The notes beneath the pieces were generated by a model that saw only the letters and a list, made by a program, of their open reading frames with translations, did no database searches and was not told the DNA's origin. Below are positions 22,432 to 31,389 of a stretch of 64,000 nt of DNA, piece after piece. A program made the position numbers and the translations under genes. The stretch's first letter is position 1, and each line of letters begins with the position of its first letter. This stretch comes from Rhodococcus sp. KBS0724 (lineage in GTDB: Bacteria > Actinomycetota > Actinomycetes > Mycobacteriales > Mycobacteriaceae): the NCBI RefSeq assembly GCF_005938745.2, contig NZ_VCBX02000001.1, forward strand, positions 3,258,001-3,322,000. The letters are read 5' to 3'.

Positions 22432-22440
22432 GGGTGTGAA

Positions 22441-23898
22441 TCAGGCCTCGATTTCGCTACGGTCGCCGCTCCACAGCGTGTGGAACTTGCCGGGCTTGTC
22501 GATGCGCTCGTAGGTGTGAGCCCCGAAGAAGTCGCGCTGACCCTGAGTCAACGCCGCCGGGAGACGCTCCGCGCGCAGACCGTCGTAGTAGGACAGCGAC
22601 GACGCAAACGCCGGCACCGGGATGCCGAGCATCGTCGCGGTGGCGACAACACGACGCCAGCTGTCGATTCCGGCTTCGATGGCCTCACGGAAGTACGGAG
22701 CCAGAATCAAGCTCGGCAGCGACGGATCAGCATCGAACGCGTCCTTGATGCGGTTGAGGAACTGCGCCCGGATGATGCAGCCGCCGCGCCAGATTGTTGC
22801 CAGGTCGGCAGGCTTGACGTCCCAGTTGTACTCGGCGCTGCCGGCAGCGATCTGATCGAAACCCTGCGCGTATGCCACGATCTTCGACGCGTACAGCGCA
22901 GCCTGGATGTCCGCTGCGAACTGCTCGGCGTCAGCCGGCTTGTCGCCGAGAGAGCCCGCGGCCAGACCCTGTGCCTGAGCTGCTGCGCGCTGCGTGCGGC
23001 TACCCGACAGTGCACGAGCAAACACGGCCTCGGCGATACCGGTGACCGGCACGCCCAGATCCAGAGCGGACTTGACCGTCCAGCGGCCCGTGCCCTTCTG
23101 CTCGGCAGCATCGACGATGACGTCGACCAACGGCTTACCCGTCTCGGCGTCCACCTGCCGCAGAACCTCTGCGGTGATCTCGATCAGGTACGACTCGAGC
23201 GTGCCCTTGTTCCACTCCGTGAAGACATCGGCGACCTGGCCGGCGTCGTAACCCAGAGCATCACGGAAGAGGTTGTACGCCTCGCCGATGAGCTGCATGT
23301 CGGCGTACTCGATGCCGTTGTGCACCATCTTGACGAAGTGTCCGCTGCCGTCAGGACCGATGTGCGTGCAGCACGGGGTGCCGTCGACATGCGCGGAGAT
23401 GGATTCCAGAAGGGGGCCGAGAGCCTCGTAGGACTCCTTCGGGCCGCCCGGCATGATCGAGGGACCATTGAGCGCGCCTTCTTCGCCACCGGAGATTCCA
23501 GCGCCGACGAAGTGCAGTCCACGTGCACGGATCGCAGCCTCACGGCGGATCGTGTCCGTGTACAGCGAGTTACCGCCGTCGATGATGATGTCGCCAGGCT
23601 CCATCGCATTGGCGAGCTCTTCGATCACAGCGTCGGTCGGCGCGCCGGCCTTGACCATGATCAGTACGCGACGCGGCTTCTGCAGCGCGGCAACAAACTC
23701 CTCGACGGTCTCGGTGCGCACGAAATCGCCCTCGGAACCATGCTCGGCGATCAGTGCATCGGTCTTCGCGATGCTGCGGTTGTGCAAGGCAACGGTGTGA
23801 CCGTGGCGGGCGAAATTGCGGGCAATATTCGAACCCATGACGGCCAGGCCGGTGACGCCGATCTGAGCTCGGGGTGATTCGGTGCTAGTGGTTGACAT
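22441..23898 (-). CDS. gnd: 6-phosphogluconate dehydrogenase (decarboxylating)
   Basis: 485-residue pentose-phosphate enzyme converting 6-phosphogluconate to ribulose 5-phosphate with NADP reduction. The N-terminal dinucleotide site is GVTGLAVMGSNIARNFARHGHTVALHNRS, with HNRS at the 2'-phosphate position as in NADP enzymes. The substrate motif GAGISGGEEGALNGPSIMPGG is intact, as is the catalytic KMVHNGIEYADMQLIGE. The C-terminal helical domain includes WRGGCIIRAQFLNRI. It is flanked by terminators on its downstream side and matches Rv1844c (gnd1) in gene order. Confidence 0.97.
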   Translation of the reverse strand: MSTTSTESPRAQIGVTGLAVMGSNIARNFARHGHTVALHNRSIAKTDALIAEHGSEGDFVRTETVEEFVAALQKPRRVLIMVKAGAPTDAVIEELANAMEPGDIIIDGGNSLYTDTIRREAAIRARGLHFVGAGISGGEEGALNGPSIMPGGPKESYEALGPLLESISAHVDGTPCCTHIGPDGSGHFVKMVHNGIEYADMQLIGEAYNLFRDALGYDAGQVADVFTEWNKGTLESYLIEITAEVLRQVDAETGKPLVDVIVDAAEQKGTGRWTVKSALDLGVPVTGIAEAVFARALSGSRTQRAAAQAQGLAAGSLGDKPADAEQFAADIQAALYASKIVAYAQGFDQIAAGSAEYNWDVKPADLATIWRGGCIIRAQFLNRIKDAFDADPSLPSLILAPYFREAIEAGIDSWRRVVATATMLGIPVPAFASSLSYYDGLRAERLPAALTQGQRDFFGAHTYERIDKPGKFHTLWSGDRSEIEA

Positions 23899-24005
23899 GC
23901 TTACAGCTTTCCCTCTCGGTCCGCGGCTGTGAAATCCTGCGCCTGGCGCAGCCGAAAAACTGTGCGGCCGCGACGCGCGTGAACATCAGACCGTGCATAC
24001 AAAAC

Positions 24006-24044
24006 ACGGATGCAGATCACTTTATTGCAGTGACCTGCATCCGT
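24006..24044 (-). terminator. Rho-independent terminator of the GYQGNR-tailed helicase
   Basis: Arms ACGGATGCAG(A)TCACT and AGTGA(C)CTGCATCCGT with a seven-base loop, and the minus-strand continuation GTTTTGTAT gives a T-rich tail. It lies about 70 bases after the helicase stop codon. Confidence 0.75.
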
Positions 24045-24115
24045 CTCGATACAGCTTCCGGCGTGGCCGGAGTGTGATCAATATTCAGTTGGTGAGCCGC
24101 AGCTCAGCGCGCGTA

Positions 24116-26128
24116 TTACCGCTGGTCGCGCTTCGGGCCGTCGAAGCCGTCGTAGCTACGACGGTCGGTGCGGCTGCGGAATCCGCCGCCACTCGTCGAG
24201 CCTGCACGTTCGCTGCTGTCGCGGTTGCCCTGGTACCCGCCGGTGGAGCGGTTGCCCTGGTATCCGGTGGAGGGGCGGCTGTCGCGGTCTCCGTAGGACG
24301 GACGGCTGTCGCGGTTGCCCTGGTATCCGCCACGCTCGCTGCTGTCGCGATTTCCTTGGTACCCACCGGTCGAGCGGTTGCCCTGGTATCCGCCGCGGCT
24401 TTCGCCGTCACGGTTGCCTTGGTATCCACCGGTGGAGCGGTTGCCCTGGTATCCGGTGGAGGGGCGGCTGTCGCGGTCTCCGTAGGACGGACGGCTGTCG
24501 CGGTTGCCCTGGTAGCCACCGGTCGAGCGGTTGCCCTGGTAGCCGCCGCGGCTTTCGCCGTCGCGGTTGCCCTGGTACCCACCCGAGGAACGATCACCCT
24601 GGTATCCGCCGGAAGAGCGGTTGCCCTGGTAGCCGCCACGTTCGCTGCTGTCACGGTTTCCTTGGTACCCACCCGTGGAGCGGTTGCCCTGGTATCCGCC
24701 GCGGCTTTCGCCGTCACGGTTGCCCTGGTAGCCACCCGACGAGCGATTTCCCTGGTATCCGCCGGAGGAGCGGTTGCCCTGGTATCCGCCTTCACGGTTG
24801 CCCTGGTATCCACGTGAACCACCGCGGTCGCCGAAGGAACGCTCGCCACGAGAAGAGCTCTCGCGCAACGGTTCTCCGGTGGGCTTCTTCGCTCCGGTGA
24901 TGCGAGCGAGCTCTGCGGAACCCGGGGTGACGGGCACAGCAGCGGCGTTGACGCCGGCCATTCCGGTCAGACGCTTGAACTGACGCTTCTGGTTCGGCAG
25001 AACGATCGCAACGACGGTGCCCTTCTCGCCGGCGCGAGCCGTACGGCCTGCGCGGTGAAGGTAGTCCTTGTGATCAGCCGGGGGATCGACATGCACAACG
25101 AGGTCGATGCCGTCGACGTGAATGCCGCGGGCTGCGACGTCAGTGGCGACGAGCACGGGAGTGCGGCCGTTCTTGAAACGCTCGAGGACGCGGGTGCGCT
25201 GGTTCTGTGCCTTGCCGCCGTGCAGCGACTCTGCCGCGATGCCGACTGCGCGGAGGCGATCGGTGATGCCTTCGCAACCGAGCTTGGTGCGGGCGAACAT
25301 GATCGTGCGTCCGTCGCGGGCACCGATCTCGGCGAGAACCGCGTCCTTCTGTCCGCGATCGACGAGAAGTACGTAGTGCTCCATCGTGTCGACGCTTGCG
25401 CGGCCGTCCTCGGTGGAGTGGGTGACGTGGTTGGCCAGGAACTGGCGGACCAGCGACTGGACCTCACGGTCGAGGGTTGCGGAGAACAGTAGACGCTGTC
25501 CGTCTGCCGGGGTCTCGCCGAGGATCGAGCGAACCTCGGGGAGGAAGCCCATGTCTGCCATCTGATCGGCTTCGTCGAGTGCGGTGATTTCCACCGAGTC
25601 GAGGATGCAGGTGCCCTGGCGCAGGTGATCGCCGAGACGGCCCGGCGTAGCGACGAGTACGTCCACGCCGCGGCGGAGCTGGTCGACCTGCTTGGCGAAC
25701 GGCGTACCACCGACAGCGGGACGGACCGTGAGTCCGAGGGCGCCGGCGTAGGAGTTCAGGGAGTCGACCACCTGGAATGCAAGTTCACGGGTGGGGACCA
25801 GCACGAGTGCGCGGGGGCGCTTGGCGGCCGGGCGATCTTCGTGGCGCGACAGGCGGGTCAGCATCGGCAGGCCGAAGGCGAGGGTCTTGCCCGATCCGGT
25901 CTGTGCGCGGCCCAGAACGTTGGTGCCGGCAAGTGCGTCCGGGATGGACTGAGCCTGGATGGGGGACGGGACAGTGATGGAGTTACGGGCCAGAGCGGCA
26001 ACAAGCTGCTCGGGCAGGCCGATCTCGGCAAAAGTAATGGTGGGTTCAGCTGAAACTGCGTCAGCGGCGGGTGTTACTACATCTTCGTCGATGTTCTCAG
26101 AAGACGACATTTGGACAGCGTTGGTCAC
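24116..26128 (-). CDS. DEAD-box RNA helicase with long GYQGNR-repeat disordered tail
   Basis: RNA helicase of 670 residues. The start is set at GTG 26128, which has GGAGAGG six bases upstream; the longer open frame from 26221 lacks such a site. The core motifs are AQTGSGKT, PTRELAFQ, TPGR, DEAD (LDEADQMADMGFLPEV), SAT, ATDVAARGIHVDGIDLVVHVDPP and HRAGRTARAG. After about residue 435 the protein becomes almost pure low complexity: about 18 GYQGNR units (one GYQGDR) separated by S/T-G, DGESR, DSSER or DSRPS spacers, ending in a basic SRTDRRSYDGFDGPKRDQR. RGG/YG-rich tails bind RNA and drive condensates in other helicases; that role here is inference. Likely a cold-shock or ribosome-biogenesis helicase. 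Confidence 0.93.
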   Translation of the reverse strand: MTNAVQMSSSENIDEDVVTPAADAVSAEPTITFAEIGLPEQLVAALARNSITVPSPIQAQSIPDALAGTNVLGRAQTGSGKTLAFGLPMLTRLSRHEDRPAAKRPRALVLVPTRELAFQVVDSLNSYAGALGLTVRPAVGGTPFAKQVDQLRRGVDVLVATPGRLGDHLRQGTCILDSVEITALDEADQMADMGFLPEVRSILGETPADGQRLLFSATLDREVQSLVRQFLANHVTHSTEDGRASVDTMEHYVLLVDRGQKDAVLAEIGARDGRTIMFARTKLGCEGITDRLRAVGIAAESLHGGKAQNQRTRVLERFKNGRTPVLVATDVAARGIHVDGIDLVVHVDPPADHKDYLHRAGRTARAGEKGTVVAIVLPNQKRQFKRLTGMAGVNAAAVPVTPGSAELARITGAKKPTGEPLRESSSRGERSFGDRGGSRGYQGNREGGYQGNRSSGGYQGNRSSGGYQGNRDGESRGGYQGNRSTGGYQGNRDSSERGGYQGNRSSGGYQGDRSSGGYQGNRDGESRGGYQGNRSTGGYQGNRDSRPSYGDRDSRPSTGYQGNRSTGGYQGNRDGESRGGYQGNRSTGGYQGNRDSSERGGYQGNRDSRPSYGDRDSRPSTGYQGNRSTGGYQGNRDSSERAGSTSGGGFRSRTDRRSYDGFDGPKRDQR
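24170..24835 (-). repeat. Tandem GYQGNR-coding DNA repeats
   Basis: About 18 copies of a GGNTACCAGGGNAACCG-type unit on the coding strand, arranged in higher-order blocks (for example GGYQGNRDSRPSYGDRDSRP occurs twice). The repetition also keeps an 825-base open frame on the opposite strand, which is not a gene. Copy number is probably variable. Confidence 0.85.
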
Positions 26129-26390
26129 GCGGAAACCTCTCCGGACTACGGGCACGTCGCGGAGCGGAAGAAGCCATGCTTGAACACACGACACAGTTCG
26201 CAAAGGGACGAGCCAGGGCACATGTCACCTGGCAATCCGAACGCATACTGCGGGGAATTGGGCTGTGTGCCGTTAAATGTTGATGAACCACGATGGTGGC
26301 CGGGCTCTACTGTACGCCACGTGCTGCCGGGAAGTCAGGTAACCCCGGCTGTGACCTGCACTACTACAGCGCGTTCTGCTGGTCAAGACC
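26129..26390 (-). other. Long 5' region of the tailed helicase gene
   Basis: About 260 bases between the helicase start and the end of the M56 peptidase gene. The sequence is GC-poor relative to neighbours around 26270–26300 and contains complementary stretches. A long regulated leader is common for cold-induced DEAD-box genes, but I identify no named element. Confidence 0.35.
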
Positions 26391-27344
26391 CTAGTACGCG
26401 TTGAGAAGTAAGCGAAGTTCGGTGAGCCACGGCACGGCGACGGCAACGGTGGGGACCACCAGAATCGTGATGGCGGCAAGATAGGCGCACACCGCAACAC
26501 GGGGGTCGGCGGCATCCGTCGAGAGTCGCTGGACTCGAATCAGCGTCGAGGGGCCACCGGCTGCCATTGCGCCCCGCGGTGCGGTCGAACCTGCACACGC
26601 GACGAGTGCGCGGGCGAGGGGAGTTGGGCCGGTCACCCGGACAGCGGAATCGTCGGCAAGCAATTCGACCAGCAATTGGACGGATCCGAGGGCGGACTTG
26701 CTACGAACGAACCGGGGGAACGCATGATTGACGGCCGTGAACGCTTCGAGAACCAGATCGTGACGAGCACGCAGGTGTGAACGTTCGTGCGTGAGAATTG
26801 CCTTGACCTCGGCATGATCGAGGTTCTGCAGTGTTCCCTGGCTCAGGACCACACGCTGACGTATGCCGGGCAGGCAGTACGCGATGGGCTCTTCGACATC
26901 GAGAACTCGTAAGTCCGGGGTGCGCTCCACCGCAGCGGGCATGGCGCAGTCGTCGAGCAGATCCACCAGAATCCGGTGGCGTGCGCGTCGACGACGCGTT
27001 CGAACCCCGACTTGGAGGATCGAGAAAATCAGTTTGGCGCCGATGAGCAGGGTGAGTGCAAACACCACGACGTACAGAATCCAGAGCGGCAAACCGAGAG
27101 CGTCGATCTCAGCGGTCGGGGCAGTGGTCGGCCGGCCGTCCGGTCCTGGAACCAGAAGCTGACTGGCAATGGCCAAGCCCGAGCTGAAGGCTGACAACAC
27201 CGCGGCAAGTGCGATGGCTTGCCACAGAACGAGCGCCGCGCGCGGCGCCCGGTACGGCCACGTAGAGCGGCTCAGGAGTGCTGGTACCGGGCCCGCGAGC
27301 AATAGCGCGAGGATTCCGAAAACCAGTGCAGTGGTGGCGTTCAT
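26391..27344 (-). CDS. M56-family (BlaR1-like) membrane metallopeptidase
   Basis: 317 residues with about four membrane segments (including LVFGILALLLAGPVPAL and LWILYVVVFALTLLIGAKLIFSIL) and a zinc-protease HExxH site in ILTHERSHLRARHD. The family signal-transducing protease cuts its partner repressor BlaI. It has no penicillin-binding sensor domain, as in the actinobacterial short forms (Rv1845c-like by recalled context). It is co-oriented 44 bases downstream of the BlaI-type gene, the usual repressor–protease pair. The signal sensed is unknown. Confidence 0.9.
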   Translation of the reverse strand: MNATTALVFGILALLLAGPVPALLSRSTWPYRAPRAALVLWQAIALAAVLSAFSSGLAIASQLLVPGPDGRPTTAPTAEIDALGLPLWILYVVVFALTLLIGAKLIFSILQVGVRTRRRRARHRILVDLLDDCAMPAAVERTPDLRVLDVEEPIAYCLPGIRQRVVLSQGTLQNLDHAEVKAILTHERSHLRARHDLVLEAFTAVNHAFPRFVRSKSALGSVQLLVELLADDSAVRVTGPTPLARALVACAGSTAPRGAMAAGGPSTLIRVQRLSTDAADPRVAVCAYLAAITILVVPTVAVAVPWLTELRLLLNAY

Positions 27345-27388
27345 GACCTAGTCATCATGCACGAAGAAATCAGCTGGGCCTAGAAAAT

Positions 27389-27784
27389 CTACGGCCGCAC
27401 ATCTTTTTTCGCGGATTCGCGCACCTCGAGAGCGGCAAGTGCTTCGCGTAGTGCGTCGGCCTCGTCGGCGTTGACCTGTCCCACGAAGTGAACCAGAGCT
27501 GCAGCCCGACCGCCGGACTCCGGCGCCTGAGCCAGCGCGTCGACCATCAGACTTGCCACCAACTCTTCACGCTTGTTCACCGGGAGATAGCGATGTGCAC
27601 GATCGTCACGTTGCTGAATCACCAGGTGCTTCTTCGCAAGGCGTTGCAGAACGGTCATGACCGTCGTGTACGCCAGTTCGCGATGTGTCGCGAGTGCTTC
27701 ATGTACCTGTCGCACAGTTTGGGGTTCGGTTGTAGACCACAAATGATCCATAACCGCGCGTTCGAGTTCACCTAGACCTGCCAT
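27389..27784 (-). CDS. blaI: BlaI/MecI family transcriptional repressor
   Basis: 131-residue winged-helix repressor. The family pattern is clear: GELERAVMDHLWSTTEPQTVRQVHEALATHRELAYTTVMTVLQRLAKKHLVIQQRDDRAHRYLP. The C-terminal dimerisation region (REELVASLMVDALAQAPES) follows. It is predicted to bind the inverted repeat at 27818–27836, just upstream of its own start, and to be inactivated by the adjacent M56 protease. The operator also lies 66 bases before the divergent lysyltransferase gene, so that gene may be in its regulon. Confidence 0.93.
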   Translation of the reverse strand: MAGLGELERAVMDHLWSTTEPQTVRQVHEALATHRELAYTTVMTVLQRLAKKHLVIQQRDDRAHRYLPVNKREELVASLMVDALAQAPESGGRAAALVHFVGQVNADEADALREALAALEVRESAKKDVRP

Positions 27785-27817
27785 CCTTCGATTCTACGGA
27801 CTTCCACGACGAAATAC

Positions 27818-27836
27818 GTACTACTGGTAGTAGTAC
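27818..27836. promoter_or_regulatory. Candidate BlaI operator
   Basis: GTACTAC-TGGTA-GTAGTAC, a 7-5-7 perfect inverted repeat centred in the divergent promoter region between the blaI-type gene and the MprF-type gene. TACTAC/GTAGTA half-sites are the type recognised by BlaI repressors. Assignment is by position and pattern. Confidence 0.7.
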
Positions 27837-27901
27837 GGGTGAATCAATCGATGTGGTATTGGACATAGTGAGCTGTAGGACAGATAACGTGGACGGAGAT
27901 C

Positions 27902-30523
27902 GTGGCCACGTCAGAGCAGAGTCGATCAGTAGAAAGTAGTCGCGCGCAGATGAAGATCGACAGTTCCTCGGAGCCCACGAATCTTTCGGCCCGATTGTCG
28001 GCGTACGGGAGCAAATTCCGCGAGCTTGTCCGTTTCGGAATTCGAGACGCACCGCTGACGACGTCATTGGTCGTCATCACGTGGGTGCTGGGTGCGGCGA
28101 CGGGAAGCCTGATGCACGGGCCGCCGAGGTCACTGGCCCACCAGATTGCCGCCGGGATGGGTTCGCTGCAACACGGGCGATTGTGGACACCCCTGACATC
28201 TGCCCTGTGGGAGGGCAACCTTCTGCGGTACATCGGCGCAACCGTGCTGTTGCTCGTTGTCGCCGCACCCCTCGAACGGCGCATGGGCACGGCAAAACTC
28301 GCGATCGCCGCGGTGACAACGCAGGTACTCGGCGTGATCCTCGGACTGGGATGGGCGTCGTTGGCCAAGGTTGTCGACGCGAGCTGGGGATTTCGCCTCC
28401 ATTCGGGAGCCGCGGTGGGCGCCAGCGCCTGGGTTGTGGGTGCTCTCATGGTCGCAACCGCGAATATGGGCACGCTGTGGCGTCGACGCATCCGGGTGGG
28501 CGTTCTGGCTCTCACCATCACACTCGCGTTGTTCAGTGGGCAGCTTCAGGACGTCATTCGCCTCTTCGCGGGTGTCGTCGGCTTGGTGATCGGTGCATGG
28601 ATCGTCGGTCGGTCCGCCCGCGGTGACCGGATCGTCGGCACTGCGCGGGAAGGCAGAGTGCTCGTGGCGATAGTTGTCGCCGCAAGCGCGATCGGGCCGA
28701 TGATCGCGGCGCTCTCCCCGGAAGCAGTGGGACCACTGGCCGTTCTCCGAGATCTGTTCCGCGGCGTTCCCTGGACAGTGGCCGAGGTCCGTGACCTGTG
28801 TGCCGAGTCCTCGACCGATCCTGATTGCCGACGCGGTTTGTTGGAACTGCGATTGTCGGGGATCGGGCCGACCTTGCTCTCGCTCATGCCCTCGATATTC
28901 GTGCTCGTGCTCAGCGACGGGCTACGCCGCGGCCGGCGCTTCGCGTGGATCGCCACCGTGTGCGCACAGGTGGTCCTGTTGATTCTGTCGATCGGAAACT
29001 TCGTCATTCGGTTCATCGACGCGGCCGACAGCGACAGCTTGTTCTACGGCATCGGTGACCCCAACGTGTATCGGACGCTGGTTCCGTTCCTCACCCCGTT
29101 GTTCGTGCTGATCATGCTGATCCTCACGCGGCGATACTTCGACGTGTCCGCTCCGCCGGGAACCTACCGAAAACTCGCAGTGTCGCTGTTGGTGCTGCTC
29201 GCCGGTCTGATTGTGGTGTACGTGGGCGGAGGGATGGTTGCCCGTCACGGGTTCGACCGTGAGCCGACCGTCGCGGTGCTGCTGGCGGATTTCCCGCAAC
29301 GGTTGGTGCCGCCGGTATATCTGCAACTGGTTGATCCGCGGCTTCTCCCCGTCGACATCGAAGCAACTCTGCTGTTCGAATGGACCGGAGTCGTGTTCTG
29401 GGTGGCCGCGTCGATTCTCGTGTTCGTGACCTTCCGCAAACCCGTCGACGCGCTTGATCCTCGGGATGCCGGGCGGGCCCGCGAGATGTTGATCGCGGGA
29501 ACGGGAAGCCCGCTGTCGTGGATGACGACGTGGAAGGGAAACACCTTCTGGTTCTCCTCCGACGGTTCCAGCTACGTCGCTTACCGCGTTATTTCCGGGG
29601 TTGCACTCACTACTGGCGACCCGGTGGGGCCACCTGATCGGATGCGGCGCGCCATCGAAGAATTTGCAGAATTCGCCACAGCAAACGGTTGGATTCCGTG
29701 CTTCTACTCGGTTACAGACGACGTCCGAGCGATCACGGATTCGATGGGCTGGAGTGGTCTGCAGGTTGCCGAGGAAACCATGCTCGACCTTGGTGAGATC
29801 GCCTTCACCGGTAAACGATTCCAGGACATTCGAACAGCACTCAACCGGGCGAAGAAGTCCGGCATCACGGCCGAATGGATCAACTATCCGCACGCGTCGA
29901 TTGCAGTCAAGGATCAGATTGTCGCAATTTCCGAGGAATGGGTCGCCGACAAGGGAATGCCCGAAATGGGTTTCACGCTCGGCGGACTCAACGAGATCGA
30001 CGACGACAACGTGCGTTGCTTGATCGCGGTCGACGAGGAACGCACAGTCCACGGCGTCACGTCGTGGCTGCCGGTCTACCGCGGTGGCCGAATTGTCGGC
30101 TGGACTCTCGACTTCATGCGGCGACGCTCCGAGGGTTTCCGGCCGACCATGGAGTTCTTGATCGCGTCAGCTGCCCTGAGCTTGGAATCCGAAGGATTCG
30201 AATTCCTGAGCCTCTCGGGCGCGCCGCTCGCGAAGGTCGCAACGGATGACAGTTCGAATTCGATCGAGCCCGAGGTCATGACGTTGGCCGGCGTGATGGA
30301 CAACGTACTCGAATTCCTGGGGCGCACCCTCGAACCGGTATACGGCTTCCGCTCACTGCTGGCTTTCAAATCGAAGTTTCAGCCGCGGTATGTGCCTCTG
30401 CACATGGTGTTCGCCGATCCCGCTGCATTGCCGAGCATCGGTAACGCAGTCGGGCGGGCGTACTTGCCGACGGTGTCACTCGGGCAGGGAGTGAAGTTGG
30501 TGCGGACAATCATCGGCCGATGA
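27902..30523 (+). CDS. Rhomboid-like membrane domain fused to MprF-type aminoacyl-phosphatidylglycerol synthase domain
   Basis: 873-residue membrane protein. Residues about 50–235 resemble a rhomboid fold (HGRLWTPLTSALWEGNLLRYIGATVLLLV..., then SGAAVGASAWVVGAL). Further membrane segments span about 255–510. A cytoplasmic DUF2156 (MprF C-terminal, GNAT-like) domain occupies about 520–860 (GNTFWFSSDGSSYVAYRVISGVALTTGDPVGPP; later RRSEGFRPTMEFLIASAALSLESEGFEFLSLSGAPLAK). MprF-type domains transfer lysine or alanine from tRNA to phosphatidylglycerol, lowering surface charge and giving resistance to cationic peptides. The rhomboid-like part keeps a GxS-type motif but has no visible catalytic histidine, so it is probably not a protease. 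GTG start follows GGAG closely. Confidence 0.85.
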   Translation: MATSEQSRSVESSRAQMKIDSSSEPTNLSARLSAYGSKFRELVRFGIRDAPLTTSLVVITWVLGAATGSLMHGPPRSLAHQIAAGMGSLQHGRLWTPLTSALWEGNLLRYIGATVLLLVVAAPLERRMGTAKLAIAAVTTQVLGVILGLGWASLAKVVDASWGFRLHSGAAVGASAWVVGALMVATANMGTLWRRRIRVGVLALTITLALFSGQLQDVIRLFAGVVGLVIGAWIVGRSARGDRIVGTAREGRVLVAIVVAASAIGPMIAALSPEAVGPLAVLRDLFRGVPWTVAEVRDLCAESSTDPDCRRGLLELRLSGIGPTLLSLMPSIFVLVLSDGLRRGRRFAWIATVCAQVVLLILSIGNFVIRFIDAADSDSLFYGIGDPNVYRTLVPFLTPLFVLIMLILTRRYFDVSAPPGTYRKLAVSLLVLLAGLIVVYVGGGMVARHGFDREPTVAVLLADFPQRLVPPVYLQLVDPRLLPVDIEATLLFEWTGVVFWVAASILVFVTFRKPVDALDPRDAGRAREMLIAGTGSPLSWMTTWKGNTFWFSSDGSSYVAYRVISGVALTTGDPVGPPDRMRRAIEEFAEFATANGWIPCFYSVTDDVRAITDSMGWSGLQVAEETMLDLGEIAFTGKRFQDIRTALNRAKKSGITAEWINYPHASIAVKDQIVAISEEWVADKGMPEMGFTLGGLNEIDDDNVRCLIAVDEERTVHGVTSWLPVYRGGRIVGWTLDFMRRRSEGFRPTMEFLIASAALSLESEGFEFLSLSGAPLAKVATDDSSNSIEPEVMTLAGVMDNVLEFLGRTLEPVYGFRSLLAFKSKFQPRYVPLHMVFADPAALPSIGNAVGRAYLPTVSLGQGVKLVRTIIGR

Positions 30524-30534
30524 GCGAGTGACCC

Positions 30535-31389
30535 TCAGGAGCGCTTAGCGACAGGTCCGCCGACGGTACCGAAAACGTGCCGAGTTCCGATGGGCACGAT
30601 CAACGGACGATCCGAGACCGGATCGTCGATGACCGCGGCTTCGAGGCCGAACACATCGAGGAGCAGTTCCGTGGAGATGATGTCCTTCGGAACGCCCGAA
30701 GCGACGATAGCCCCGTCCCGCATCACGATCAGATGATCGCTGTAGCGCACCGCGAGATTGAGATCGTGCAGGATCATGACCACCGTGCGGCCCATTTCCT
30801 CGTGCAATTGATCCACGAGGTCGAGGACCTCCATGGAGTGCGCAAGATCCAGGTACGTCGTGGGCTCGTCGAGCAGCAGGATGTCGGTGCCCTGGGCGAG
30901 CGCCATCGAGATCCAGGCCCGCTGGCGCTGACCGCCGGACAGCTGATCGACCGGGCGATCAGCAAGGTCCGATACCCCGGTCAGCTCGAGCGCCTGAGCC
31001 ACTTCACCTTCGTCGTCGGCCGACCATTGCCGGATCCACGATTGGTGGGGATGGCGGCCGCGCGCAACCAGATCGGCGACGGTCAAACCCTCCGGAGCGA
31101 CAGGAGTCTGGGGCAGCATGCCGAGGACTCGTGCCACGTCCTTGGTCTTCATCGAGCTGATTGCCTTGCCGTCCAACACAACCGAACCGCTCTTGGGCTT
31201 GAGGAGTCGTCCGAGAGCGCGTAGGAGCGTCGACTTACCGCAGCCGTTCGGTCCGATGACCGTCGTGATCACACCGGTCGGGATTTCGATATCCAGACCG
31301 TCGACGATGATGCGATCCCCGTAACCCAGGGTGAGATCCTTTGCGACGAGCCGCGCGGGGGCGTCGACGGACTGGGACAACGTGGTCAT
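30535..31389 (-). CDS. Iron-siderophore type ABC transporter, ATP-binding protein (FecE-like)
   Basis: 284-residue ABC ATPase of the FecE/FepC class. It has Walker A GPNGCGKST (about residues 46–54), Q-loop MLPQTPVAPEGLTV, signature LSGGQRQRAW, Walker B LLLDEPTTYLD and the H-loop histidine (MILHDLNLAVRYSDH). It energises import through the two FecCD permeases encoded immediately upstream, with a four-base overlap. No substrate-binding protein gene is present in this operon, so one must be encoded elsewhere. Iron control is suggested by the IdeR-type box at 34003–34021. Confidence 0.93.
   Translation of the reverse strand: MTTLSQSVDAPARLVAKDLTLGYGDRIIVDGLDIEIPTGVITTVIGPNGCGKSTLLRALGRLLKPKSGSVVLDGKAISSMKTKDVARVLGMLPQTPVAPEGLTVADLVARGRHPHQSWIRQWSADDEGEVAQALELTGVSDLADRPVDQLSGGQRQRAWISMALAQGTDILLLDEPTTYLDLAHSMEVLDLVDQLHEEMGRTVVMILHDLNLAVRYSDHLIVMRDGAIVASGVPKDIISTELLLDVFGLEAAVIDDPVSDRPLIVPIGTRHVFGTVGGPVAKRS

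Noticed and set aside
23993..24817. 275-codon plus-strand frame of Ala/Val/Thr-rich repeats
   Set aside because: Mirror image of the GYQGNR repeat DNA in the helicase gene; no ribosome site or signal.
24170..24835. CRISPR-like array
   Set aside because: Repeats are coding, contiguous and in frame with the helicase, with no unique spacers of constant length.
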